The notes under the pieces were generated by a model that saw nothing but the letters and a program-made list of their open reading frames with translations, was not told the DNA's origin and ran no database searches. A program made the translations under genes and the position numbers. Shown here piece by piece: positions 7,016 through 15,139 of a stretch of 21,508 bases of DNA; the first letter of the stretch is position 1; each line of letters opens with the position of its first letter. The DNA comes from a virus, in IMG/VR virus record IMGVR_UViG_3300042907_000479, positions 1 to 21,508 of that record, one strand, 5' to 3'.

Positions 7016-8005
7016 TTAGCGTGTGCTTTCTTTGCCGTTTATCTCATCAGTCCAATGCTGGCACATTTCGATTATCATACTTTCAAAAGTGTATGTCGGT
7101 TGCCATCCTAATTCGCTCCGCAACTTTGTCGAATCGCCTTTCAAGTATGGCAGTTCCTCCGCACGTAAGTATTTCGGGTTAAGTGTTACATGATCGCGAT
7201 AATTCAAATCGAAGTAACTAAACGCCAACTCGCATAACTCGCGTACGGTGTGCGTTTCCATCATGCTGCATACGTAATCAGTCGGCTCGCTAAGTTGCAG
7301 CATGGCGTGCATCACTTTCACGTAGTCTTTAGCGTGACCCCAATCCCTACTTGCATCTAAGTTGCCCAACTCCAGTTTGTCCTGTTTGCCGTGTGCTATC
7401 ATTGCGGCAGCCTTGACTACCTTATTCGTTACAAAGTCAACACCTCTGCGCGGGCTTTCGTGGTTAAATAGAATCCCATTACTCAAGTGCATTCCGTAAG
7501 CCCTCCGATAATGGCGAACCACGTTGTAAGCGAATACCTTTGAGCAGCCGTAAGGGCTAACAGGATTGAGCGGTGTTGTTTCGCGTTGGTAGCCGTCCGC
7601 ATCACAACTAAGCCCAAACATTTCGCTGCTGCTTGCTTGGTACATCTTGGCATTCGGGCAAACCCTCCGCATCGATTCCAACAAGTTAATCACGCCAACG
7701 GCATCGGTTTGAACGGTAAATTGCGGCACGTCAAAAGAAATGCGTACGTGTGATTGTGCTGCTAAGTTGTAAACTTCATCGGGCTGTACGTCTGTTAATA
7801 TCCGCTCCAAACTTAACGGGTCGGTCATATCCCCGTAGTGCGTGTGGAATTTCGGGTTTGAGTAGCACAACTTTAACCGTTTAGATTCTTGCACGATGTT
7901 TGAACTTGCGCGAATCATGCCGTGTACTTCGTAGCCTAAGCTAAGAAGGTACTCCGAAAGATAGCTTCCATCCTGACCCGTTGCACCAGTTACAAATGCT
8001 TTCAT
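7016..8005 (-). CDS. gmd: GDP-mannose 4,6-dehydratase
   Basis: A short-chain dehydrogenase/reductase that converts GDP-D-mannose to GDP-4-keto-6-deoxy-D-mannose, the branch point to GDP-fucose, GDP-rhamnose and related deoxysugars. The NADP-binding Rossmann motif is GATGQDG at residues 7-13. The catalytic set is present: SSSEMFG at 125-131 with Glu128, and YGCSK with Tyr152 and Lys156. The family signatures NHESPRRG (181-188) and LGNLDASRDWGHAKDYV (213-229) mark it as Gmd rather than a generic epimerase. I chose the ATG at 8003-8005 (MKAFVTGATG, 329 residues) because it overlaps the FkbM stop as ATGA; an ATG at 8017 would add four residues. It is somewhat shorter than many bacterial Gmd enzymes (about 340-370). 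No reductase or epimerase partner (such as fcl or rmd) is in the window, so the host must finish the sugar or the keto sugar is used otherwise. Confidence 0.93.
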   Translation of the reverse strand: MKAFVTGATGQDGSYLSEYLLSLGYEVHGMIRASSNIVQESKRLKLCYSNPKFHTHYGDMTDPLSLERILTDVQPDEVYNLAAQSHVRISFDVPQFTVQTDAVGVINLLESMRRVCPNAKMYQASSSEMFGLSCDADGYQRETTPLNPVSPYGCSKVFAYNVVRHYRRAYGMHLSNGILFNHESPRRGVDFVTNKVVKAAAMIAHGKQDKLELGNLDASRDWGHAKDYVKVMHAMLQLSEPTDYVCSMMETHTVRELCELAFSYFDLNYRDHVTLNPKYLRAEELPYLKGDSTKLRSELGWQPTYTFESMIIEMCQHWTDEINGKESTR

Positions 8006-8676
8006 ATCGGAGTACAAATAATGTCCACTTGCGCCCCTTCCAATCCCTCATTTTTGTAAAGGTTGCGGTACTCATATCCCATAGAATCCAACAAGGCAAG
8101 CAAAGAAGCGCGGCTTTCACCTTGCCTTTCAAGTGCGGTTTCGTTCACCTCTATTAACATAGTAGGTGCGAATTTTTTAATGGTTAACGCTGCGCCTTTT
8201 AACGCTTTGACTTCCATACCCTCGCAATCCATCTTAATGAAGTCGCATTCGGGTAGGTTAATTGAATCTAATGAAACGCATTGGATATTGCCCTCTGCGA
8301 TGGCGTGAGTAGCCCCAGCGTTAATATCGTGGGCTAATCCTATGGTGTGTTTCTTGTCGCTTACCCCACGCTTAAAGCATACCGTGTTATCCTTGCCTTT
8401 CAAATTATACTCCAAACATTCAAAGGCTTTCGGGTTTGGCTCAAATGCGTAAACAGAACCACGCGACCCGACCCGATTAGAATAGGCAATGGTATGGTCA
8501 CCGATATAAGCCCCAATGTCAACTACCGTAAAGCCCCGATGGATAAATTCATCTAATAGCGGTAACGTGCTTCGGTCGTGGTCTAAGCGTTGGTTCTCAA
8601 TTACCCACTTGCTTATGTGAGTATCGTCCTCAATTAACGCTACTTTTTTACCGTTTGGAAATTCGTGTATAATCAT
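8002..8676 (-). CDS. FkbM family SAM-dependent methyltransferase
   Basis: A 224-residue enzyme of the FkbM type, which places methyl groups on hydroxyls of sugars and polyketides. The SAM-binding motif I is VVDIGAYIGDHT (residues 51-62), followed by AFEPNP (77-82) with the acidic residue that contacts the ribose, and by DFIKMDCEGME (145-155), the FkbM hallmark. The gene overlaps its neighbours by four bases on both sides (ATGA type), so it is translationally coupled to the upstream glycosyltransferase and the downstream dehydratase. The likely role is O-methylation of a sugar attached by the two transferases; the acceptor is not readable from sequence. FkbM genes are common in capsular and O-antigen loci and also occur in phages. 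Confidence 0.9.
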   Translation of the reverse strand: MIIHEFPNGKKVALIEDDTHISKWVIENQRLDHDRSTLPLLDEFIHRGFTVVDIGAYIGDHTIAYSNRVGSRGSVYAFEPNPKAFECLEYNLKGKDNTVCFKRGVSDKKHTIGLAHDINAGATHAIAEGNIQCVSLDSINLPECDFIKMDCEGMEVKALKGAALTIKKFAPTMLIEVNETALERQGESRASLLALLDSMGYEYRNLYKNEGLEGAQVDIICTPI

Positions 8677-9353
8677 TTGATTTGCGCTAAAACATCATTA
8701 GTAATCCCGCCCCAACTCCAAAACTGCATTGCCTTAATCTTTGGCATATCAGCCCCGTTGGTATCTTTGAATACGTAACCTTTCGGCTCATGCACTTCGG
8801 CAAATGCACCCATCACATTAAATTCCGAAAAGGAACGATAAGGAACGCGGCTTAGGTAAGTGAACAGCGGTAATTTATGAACTTCCTCTAAATACATACA
8901 TACGTTCTTTAGCGTCTTTGTGTGGTAAACTAAAGGCATCCTCCGCATATATTCCCACTCCACCATGTATTTCATCGCGGCTTCGGTTATCGGTTGCCAT
9001 GGGCAAGTAATTTCTGAATAACGTGTTTTCCAAATGATAGGTTTTCCATTCTCAAAATACTCGTTAACATCCAACGGTTCGATGGCAATTACATCGCTAT
9101 CCCAAAACACAACGGCATCGGCATCGGTATATTTCCATGCTTCCAACTTGGTCAGCTGCTGCCCAATGTAACCATCAGGAAGGTCAGGTACTTGAACTAC
9201 TCTTTCAGCGGTTAGGTGTTCCAATCCGCGCGGTTTTGGTGTGCAAATAACGATATTACGATAGCCCGTGACGTGCTTTTGAATAGATGCAAGGGCTAAG
9301 TGCAGCCACTCGTAATCTTTGGGATAAGTCCTTATTAGAATGTCTATTTGCAT
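8673..9353 (-). CDS. GT-A-like glycosyltransferase (DUF6492-like)
   Basis: A 226-residue protein starting MQIDILIRTYPKD, the form of the first strand of a GT-A nucleotide-diphosphosugar transferase. The metal-binding DxD motif is WDSDVIAI (residues 84-91). Before it stands GYIGQQLTKLEAWKY (61-75), whose Gln/Lys pattern is seen in DUF6492-type transferases. The C-terminal part has a conserved-looking SEFNVMGAFAE segment (about 175-185) that in this fold lies near the acceptor site. No membrane segment is present. It overlaps the first transferase by ten bases and the FkbM gene by four. Donor and acceptor sugars cannot be read; GDP-linked deoxymannose is suggested by the neighbouring Gmd. Confidence 0.75.
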   Translation of the reverse strand: MQIDILIRTYPKDYEWLHLALASIQKHVTGYRNIVICTPKPRGLEHLTAERVVQVPDLPDGYIGQQLTKLEAWKYTDADAVVFWDSDVIAIEPLDVNEYFENGKPIIWKTRYSEITCPWQPITEAAMKYMVEWEYMRRMPLVYHTKTLKNVCMYLEEVHKLPLFTYLSRVPYRSFSEFNVMGAFAEVHEPKGYVFKDTNGADMPKIKAMQFWSWGGITNDVLAQIK

Positions 9354-10027
9354 TTGGCTTGAATCAATCTAAACACCGTGTTGTTTATGTCCTGTGGCCG
9401 CCCTCTTTCTAAGTAGTTTTCCACCCAACTAAAGTGCCTTGTCATTCTGTGCCATTCATCAGCGTTGTATTGCACGGGATGGCGTTCGTGCATAAATATA
9501 GGGTCTTTGATTAGAAACAACTGCACGCGGCTCATAATGAAGCGATACGGTAGCCAATAATCCCACCATGTTTGCCCCATTGCAAATAGCGTGTGAGGTA
9601 TCAAATCGTAATAGTCGGAGTGAATAAAGAAAACGTCAAAGCCATTAGGGTATAACTTTTGGTCTTGAAAATCGCGGTTAAAATCCGTTCGGTTGCAAAA
9701 TACCAAACCTTGTTTGCATTTGCTGAAATACTCCGATACCGACCCGCGTAGAATAATGTCGCTATTGATTAGCATTATTGATTCAAACCCGTTATTCCTT
9801 GCGTGGTCTATAAACGAACTAATCAGAATATAAGGTGCTTTGTATAGCCCTTTTGTGGTTACCGTTACCTCGACAAACTCAATATCGTAGCGGTCTTTAA
9901 GTAGCGAAATTTCGCTGGCCGTATTCAAAGATATAACTCTGCAACCTTGCGCTTTCCAACTTTCAACTGCTTTTATTTGAGCATCACCAATCGCGTGGCG
10001 TGGTGAAATAGACGTTAGTGCAATCAT
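9344..10027 (-). CDS. Putative glycosyltransferase, first gene of the sugar cassette
   Basis: A 227-residue protein starting MIALTSISPRH. An Asn-Ser-Asp-Ile motif (LINSDIIL, 86-93) after a run of hydrophobic residues corresponds to the DxD position of GT-A transferases, with Asn for the first Asp. GFDVFFI (129-135) and GQTWWDYWLPYRF (151-163), followed by IFMHERHPVQYN (177-188), resemble conserved segments of uncharacterised viral transferases; a His-rich end such as this often lies at the acceptor or metal site. I am confident of the fold more than of activity, because of the Asn. It starts 18 bases after the MuF-like gene's stop, with a promoter-like box between, and overlaps the second transferase. 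Confidence 0.65.
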   Translation of the reverse strand: MIALTSISPRHAIGDAQIKAVESWKAQGCRVISLNTASEISLLKDRYDIEFVEVTVTTKGLYKAPYILISSFIDHARNNGFESIMLINSDIILRGSVSEYFSKCKQGLVFCNRTDFNRDFQDQKLYPNGFDVFFIHSDYYDLIPHTLFAMGQTWWDYWLPYRFIMSRVQLFLIKDPIFMHERHPVQYNADEWHRMTRHFSWVENYLERGRPQDINNTVFRLIQAKCK

Positions 10028-10034
10028 TCACGCG

Positions 10035-10042
10035 CAAAATTA
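10035..10042 (-). promoter_or_regulatory. Bacteroidota-type -7 box (TAATTTTG) before the sugar cassette
   Basis: Exact TAnnTTTG on the minus strand, in the 17-base gap between the MuF-like gene and the first glycosyltransferase, seven bases before the ATG. The upstream sequence is AT-rich (AATATAGTT) but has no TTTG at the usual -33 distance. Its position suggests that the sugar cassette has its own promoter, as morons do. Confidence 0.42.
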
Positions 10043-10044
10043 AA

Positions 10045-10977
10045 CTATATTCCCAATAGTTTACGGGTTTTTGCATCGGGCTTATAGAATCCTTTGGCTA
10101 TTGCTTCCTTCAAAGTTTCAATAGGTACTGCTGCTTCGGAAACTGGCAATATAGAATGTTGGCAATTATAGCCACCAGCATAGGCAAAGATTGTACTTGA
10201 ATCAGTAGCGCGATTCATGCCCGCCCATCCTTTGCCTGTGTTGCATTCGCCTAAATTCTCTTTGTTGCCCCAGCTTTCAATCTCTTTTTTATGATACCAC
10301 TTGCCGTTGCGTTTTTCGCAAAAGCATCTGGTCGTGTCCATTAAACCTCCCGTGTAACGATACCACTCTAAGCCTAAGTCTGCTGCGATAATCTCGGTAA
10401 ACGCCCGATCCGTTATGCCAATGGTATCGGTAACAAGTTGCCGCGAATAAGCAAGTAACCGCCCGTCGTAGTTAGGTGTGCCAACTATGCTATCCGTTAC
10501 GCTTACCAATAAATCGGAGTAACTCGCTTTGGTTTCAATCCCTGTAAGTAGCGTTTCAAAGACGGGATTCAACACGGCTTCATCTATTCCGTTTACCAGT
10601 TGCCCTACAAGTTGCGCCCGTCTTGCTGCGTATGTTTGGGCTGCAAATGTGGTTTCGATACCTTGCCCGCCTAAAGTTGTCATGTAGGCTGTGGAAGTGG
10701 CTTGCTGCTGAATGAAGTCTTTATTTAATTCACCTATCACCGTAGCATATTCGCCTTGCGTCATGTAAGCCCGCAAGTCCTCAAGTATAGCCGTGACCGT
10801 TCTAAGGTTTGCGCCTGTTTGGTCAACTACTCCGTTGGTAGTGGTTAGCTTAGCCATTAACCGCGTTAACCTTGCAGCTATCTTTGGCTGTATCCCCGTC
10901 ACTCGATTAACCCAACTGTCAGGAATATCCGTTAGGCCGTTAACCTTGTCGCGAAGTAATTCGGCTGCGGTAGGCAT
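10045..10977 (-). CDS. MuF-like (SPP1 gp7 family) head morphogenesis protein
   Basis: A 310-residue protein. Residues 1-200 are helical. The C-terminal domain matches the MuF pattern: WYRYTGGLMDTTRCFCEKRNG (205-225) corresponds to the family's strand with Asp-(Ser/Thr)-x-Arg and Cys, and AGGYNCQHSILPV (267-279) to the closing His/Cys-Asn-Cys-Arg-type strand. C218, C220, C245, C272 and H274 could form a metal site. MuF/gp7 proteins bind the portal and enter the head. They are normally encoded right beside portal; here the gene lies after the tail genes and four sugar genes separate it from portal. It follows the upstream gene with a one-base gap. No effector domain is attached. Confidence 0.72.
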   Translation of the reverse strand: MPTAAELLRDKVNGLTDIPDSWVNRVTGIQPKIAARLTRLMAKLTTTNGVVDQTGANLRTVTAILEDLRAYMTQGEYATVIGELNKDFIQQQATSTAYMTTLGGQGIETTFAAQTYAARRAQLVGQLVNGIDEAVLNPVFETLLTGIETKASYSDLLVSVTDSIVGTPNYDGRLLAYSRQLVTDTIGITDRAFTEIIAADLGLEWYRYTGGLMDTTRCFCEKRNGKWYHKKEIESWGNKENLGECNTGKGWAGMNRATDSSTIFAYAGGYNCQHSILPVSEAAVPIETLKEAIAKGFYKPDAKTRKLLGI

Positions 10978-10978
10978 A

Positions 10979-11533
10979 CTAAGGCGTTGGGATTAGTATG
11001 TAGGTAAGTGTAACGGTAATATCTGAATCGCCAGCCGTTGGGTTGCCAATATCAATATACGCCTCCAAGTCTGCACCGCTAATTAGTTGGTTTGACGTAA
11101 CGCTAGTTCCTGACGTTAGTGAGCCTGTAGAATATCGGTTTGTTGTGCCGAATAAAAACTGAGCCCCACTCCATCCAGCTTGCGGGTCGGTAGTTCCAAC
11201 GGTTTTTATTAGCAGTTTTCCATTGGTTGCATAAGCTATTGTATTAAAATCTAAATACCCATCGCAACCTAGCACACGTAAATAGTACCCAACAGGAACG
11301 GTAATTCCAAAAGGTACGGGAGTAGTGAACAATGTCAATACTTCGGCCGTTGGAATGGTAACGCTTGCAATGTTTATGGCCGCGTTTGCGTTCAAACTAT
11401 TAGCCTGTGCCACCGCTTCATTAAATGGCGTTTGAGTAGTATCTCCGCTTGCCGTAAAGGTCATCACTTGGTCGGCCGTTGTAATTGCTGCGGCTGCCTT
11501 TGCTGGTAAATTATTGACGTTAATACTTGCCAT
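10979..11533 (-). CDS. Beta-rich virion protein, probably tail fibre or tip accessory
   Basis: A 184-residue protein rich in Thr, Ala, Asn and Gly, with alternating hydrophobic residues suggesting beta sheet. It starts MASINVNNLPAKAAAAITTADQV, the type of short N-terminal anchor and oligomerisation helix seen at the beginning of phage fibre proteins, then a beta-sandwich-like part (about 55-184). No enzyme motif. It sits one base after the 543-residue baseplate-type gene and one base before the MuF-like gene. A role as a trimeric fibre or host-contact subunit is inference. Confidence 0.5.
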   Translation of the reverse strand: MASINVNNLPAKAAAAITTADQVMTFTASGDTTQTPFNEAVAQANSLNANAAINIASVTIPTAEVLTLFTTPVPFGITVPVGYYLRVLGCDGYLDFNTIAYATNGKLLIKTVGTTDPQAGWSGAQFLFGTTNRYSTGSLTSGTSVTSNQLISGADLEAYIDIGNPTAGDSDITVTLTYILIPTP

Positions 11534-11534
11534 C

Positions 11535-13166
11535 TTATATCGGTTTAGGTATGTTTATTGTCTTGCCTGTTGATGTGTTTATTATGGGCTTGCGTGTGCC
11601 TACGTTTACCTCCAATTCGACACCATTAATGTCGCATCCCAAAGGCACACCGTCTGCACATGGCCGTTTCTCGGTTAATTCTACGGCATCGCTGAACGTA
11701 TAAGTAGCAACTCCAAAATCAACTTCATCGCTCCAGCTTATCGATGGCGGTTCTTCATCTTCGCAGAATGAAGCCCTACCATCTAAATAGACGTTATCAA
11801 ACCCAAGCGTTAAACGTATAAAGTCATGCACGTATTCGGGCGCACCGTAAGCAAAAGACCGCGCCTTTCGAGTACGCATATAGGTAGTCTTTTTTTGCCC
11901 TGTGCTGAACTCATAGGCTTCACGGGTAGTTGGGTAGTTTGAAGTCCTTAAAGTTGATTCCAAGCGAATAGACGGGTTAAAGCCCGTGCCAACAAATCCC
12001 ATATTAAACTGGTCACCATTACCGCAGGCTGAAACTAAAACTGTGCATTGGCAAAAGGTATTTTTCAATTCAAACGCCACGCTTGTGTAAGTAGCTATTG
12101 GAGTAACCGCTTCAATAGTGAAATCGGTAATCAATACGAAATGCAAAGTAGCAATGTCCAACAAGAATAAGAACCGCAAATCCAACGGGTCATCATTTGT
12201 CCACGTTGGGGTTATTACCTCCGTATACGTTCCGTCCGTGTCGTAATAAGTTCCGCTTGTTAGCCCCGATGCAAATTGGAATGTATCCGATCCTTGCATT
12301 CCGCTAATGGTGAACGTGATTGTGTACGCCACATCTCGGCAAAGAACATCCCTTCGCCTAACGTAGTGCGATGCAGTACCTATCGCGCTTGCTTGCATCG
12401 TTCCGCCTGTGATAACAATTAAGTCATCACCGCCCGCGTATACATCCCATTGCGCTTGGCTTTGGAAGTCATCACCAGCAAATCCAAACTGCGAGCATTG
12501 GCAAGGGTCGTAAGCGGCTAAGTAAAGGCAACCTTCGGGAAAACCAAGCCCGTTCCAATTTATGTTATACGTTAAAAATCCGTTGTTGTAGGTTACGGCA
12601 GCATATATTGGATCATCTAAAAATGCTAAAAACGTGCCATCTTGATAAAATAACCCCAACTTAACCCGCGTTAAAATCGGCTTCATTATAACATTAGCAA
12701 CCGTACCCCCTAACGCTGAATTGAAAAAGAACTCCACGTAAGTCTTGCCCACGCTTTCAAACGTGTAGGTATACGTTCCACTTGCTGAATAGGGAATGAT
12801 TGTTCCATCGCTAAAGTTCAGCAACATTAGCCCGTTATTTACCACAATTGTAAACTCCAGTTCGTAATATAAACCGCTTGCATTGGCTATTGCTTGCCGA
12901 ATATAACCAGCACCGCCTATTGGACTAACAGCCCGCGTATCAGGAAACGTCCACAATCCGCCTTGTATCCAGTCAACTCCACCGCCTGTAAAGTTGCCAT
13001 CTATCGTTTCGCTAAACGTATTAGCGCAAGCCCCGTATGCGAATTGAATAGATGTAACGTCTGTGCTGCCTTGTACCTTTTGCATCCAACCCTCATAACA
13101 CGGTAGGGTGCAGTTGTCCTCTAATCCAAAGGGTAACGGCTGGTATGGGATTAAGTCGAGGCTCAT
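11535..13166 (-). CDS. Tail tip protein with two carbohydrate-binding-like beta-sandwich domains
   Basis: A 543-residue, aromatic and Thr/Gly-rich protein. Two segments have the same architecture: residues about 55-165 and 230-355 each open with an Asp/Asn-Phe element then a Trp and a Gly-Gly turn (DGNFTGGGVDWIQGG; DDFQSQAQWDVYAGGDD), and run through alternating strands ending in a V/I-rich strand. That is how carbohydrate-binding jelly-roll modules appear. Cys pairs (CQCSQ at 222-226, CQC near 375) stand between the domains. The C-terminal part (about 380-543) has another fold and ends with a Lys/Pro/Ile/Thr tail. The likely role is host receptor recognition at the tail tip. Starts with an ATGA-type overlap with the preceding tail gene. 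Confidence 0.6.
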   Translation of the reverse strand: MSLDLIPYQPLPFGLEDNCTLPCYEGWMQKVQGSTDVTSIQFAYGACANTFSETIDGNFTGGGVDWIQGGLWTFPDTRAVSPIGGAGYIRQAIANASGLYYELEFTIVVNNGLMLLNFSDGTIIPYSASGTYTYTFESVGKTYVEFFFNSALGGTVANVIMKPILTRVKLGLFYQDGTFLAFLDDPIYAAVTYNNGFLTYNINWNGLGFPEGCLYLAAYDPCQCSQFGFAGDDFQSQAQWDVYAGGDDLIVITGGTMQASAIGTASHYVRRRDVLCRDVAYTITFTISGMQGSDTFQFASGLTSGTYYDTDGTYTEVITPTWTNDDPLDLRFLFLLDIATLHFVLITDFTIEAVTPIATYTSVAFELKNTFCQCTVLVSACGNGDQFNMGFVGTGFNPSIRLESTLRTSNYPTTREAYEFSTGQKKTTYMRTRKARSFAYGAPEYVHDFIRLTLGFDNVYLDGRASFCEDEEPPSISWSDEVDFGVATYTFSDAVELTEKRPCADGVPLGCDINGVELEVNVGTRKPIINTSTGKTINIPKPI

Positions 13167-15139
13167 ATTTCAGTTTGCCCAAAGGTACTAACTATTTTAA
13201 CCTCGGTCATTCCCGTGTGAAGGTTGCGGCTAAGGTCGTTTGTCCTTCCTTGTATTGCCCCGTTGTTAAATGGAACGGATATTATACCATGCCTATTGTT
13301 TAGATAGGTTTGCCATGTTTGCGAAGTAATCGGGTATTTGATGGCGGTATCAATTAGGTTGGCATCTTGGGGGTTGTACGTCTGTGATATTGTGAAGTTG
13401 CTGCCTACTGTAAAAGATGAACCCGCTAAAATAGTAACGGGTGATTGTGATATTTGAAAGAACACCGCTAACCGCTCATCTTGTAGCAAGTTAAAAGTAA
13501 ACGACCCCTCCCAAACCCAAACGCCATTTTGTAAATTTAGGTTTCCTAATTCGGGTATATCTCCATTTTGCAACGAAACAATGTTGCCACTCACAACGGT
13601 ATCAAAACGCGATATGAATAAATTGTGGAACGCTTGAGAGTCAAAGTTTGCCATCAATAAGCGAACCTGCGCGGTGTAAATCCCATCAATAGGGGCAACG
13701 AACATACTTTGCCCTAATGTCCAAATAACTGGAGGTGTGCCGCCTAAAAGTAGGTTGTCGGTACTTTGAACAAAGTTTCCGTTCGGGTCGTAACCGTTTG
13801 GAAAAGTGTCAAATGGAAATGACAAGTAAGCCGCTGCCGAAATACCCGAAAGCGTTTGATAACTTGGAACGTAATTAGATAACGTAACCCCTTGCGCCCC
13901 GTTTAACCCCGACCCCAAGAACAAATAAATAGAGTTAGGTATGCCATCGCCCCACCTTAACGCGGTTTGAAAGTTAGTAAGCAACTCATTAAAGTAGACT
14001 AATGTAGTTGGAAATAACGGATTAGGATAGTTGGCTACGCTGTTATCGGAGTAGTGAAGAATTAAATACGTGTCCTCGTCTGTTATGTTTGACGGGTCAG
14101 CAGCCCCACCGCTTGCAACTGGTAACGCGGCTTGTATTCGGTTCGTGTCGGTTATCAATACCTCCGTTCTTAGCTTCAATACGTTGTTGGTATTACATTG
14201 GCCGCCTAAGTGGTATTCCTCCTTCCTTGCCCCTAAGAATGCAACCTTTGGAAAATAAGTATAATCATCGTTATCAAATTCATTAGATCCAAATTCAACT
14301 TTTTGATAAAAACTCTTTTCGTTCGATGTTTGGAAAACAGCATCAGGGTCGGCAAGTGTAATACTGTTATTTGTTTGCCTAAAGAATGAAGTGGGTTCAA
14401 TCCTTAGCCGTTTAACACCGCCTACCGTTTCAGTTGTAAACGATAAATTGAACAACCTTTGGCAGTCCTTGTAAAGTTCCTCAAACGAAATATAAGGCCA
14501 ACTATTTATATCGCCCGTCCTTAGCGAGTTGCCTGTGATAAGCGTGTAATAACCGCGTCCTAAGTCATCAGGTCTAAAGAAATCCGATTCAAACCCCAAT
14601 GCCCCATCAGTCATAAAGGCAACAAGCATCTTAAAGGCATCGTAAACCCGAACGCCTACACGATTTTGCGCTGCAATATCACCGCCACCGCCTTGTTGGT
14701 TTTGCCCGTAATAGTATAGATTAGTTTGCTCCAAAACACTCGAAGAAATATCTACATCATTCTTTGACCGCCCGACATTCACATAGGCTTTAATCCCCAT
14801 GTTCTGGTCAATAAGCGATAAGAACCCAGCATCTACAAGCTGCCCTTTGACTTGGCATAAGTCAGGCCGCCACTCGCATTCGTTCAAAAACATATTGCAG
14901 TCCAATACCAAACCGCACCCGTCCGATATTTCAAAGGGTATTATATTGCATGAGTTGGTAAGGTAGGCACGTCTAAGGAATGTATAGTCTGCACCGTGAA
15001 ATGTTAATTCCCCGTTTATTTCTTCAAGAAAACCGCTTAACTCACTTGAGTAATATACACGATGCGTTAATTCGGTTATGCCATTAGGTTGGTTAGCAAT
15101 GCTAAAGTCGGTCGATGTAATACTAAGCATATCCTCCAC
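13163..15139 (-). CDS. Baseplate/tail tip hub-like protein
   Basis: A 658-residue protein directly after the tape measure gene, where siphophages encode the distal tail protein and tail-associated hub. Segments such as ISFEELYKDCQRLFNLSF (about 215-235) followed by RLRIEP recall the hub (gp27/Tal) fold, in which a helix-loop precedes a beta strand. Residues about 480-600 look like an added beta-sandwich (IDGIYTAQVRLLMAN, then GSFTFNLLQDERLAVFF) of C1q/TNF-like type as in host-binding domains. Six cysteines lie in the first 105 residues. Overlaps the tape measure gene by 17 bases; an alternative ATG nine bases in (residue 4) would overlap by eight. No lysozyme or peptidase motif seen. Confidence 0.6.
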   Translation of the reverse strand: MEDMLSITSTDFSIANQPNGITELTHRVYYSSELSGFLEEINGELTFHGADYTFLRRAYLTNSCNIIPFEISDGCGLVLDCNMFLNECEWRPDLCQVKGQLVDAGFLSLIDQNMGIKAYVNVGRSKNDVDISSSVLEQTNLYYYGQNQQGGGGDIAAQNRVGVRVYDAFKMLVAFMTDGALGFESDFFRPDDLGRGYYTLITGNSLRTGDINSWPYISFEELYKDCQRLFNLSFTTETVGGVKRLRIEPTSFFRQTNNSITLADPDAVFQTSNEKSFYQKVEFGSNEFDNDDYTYFPKVAFLGARKEEYHLGGQCNTNNVLKLRTEVLITDTNRIQAALPVASGGAADPSNITDEDTYLILHYSDNSVANYPNPLFPTTLVYFNELLTNFQTALRWGDGIPNSIYLFLGSGLNGAQGVTLSNYVPSYQTLSGISAAAYLSFPFDTFPNGYDPNGNFVQSTDNLLLGGTPPVIWTLGQSMFVAPIDGIYTAQVRLLMANFDSQAFHNLFISRFDTVVSGNIVSLQNGDIPELGNLNLQNGVWVWEGSFTFNLLQDERLAVFFQISQSPVTILAGSSFTVGSNFTISQTYNPQDANLIDTAIKYPITSQTWQTYLNNRHGIISVPFNNGAIQGRTNDLSRNLHTGMTEVKIVSTFGQTEI

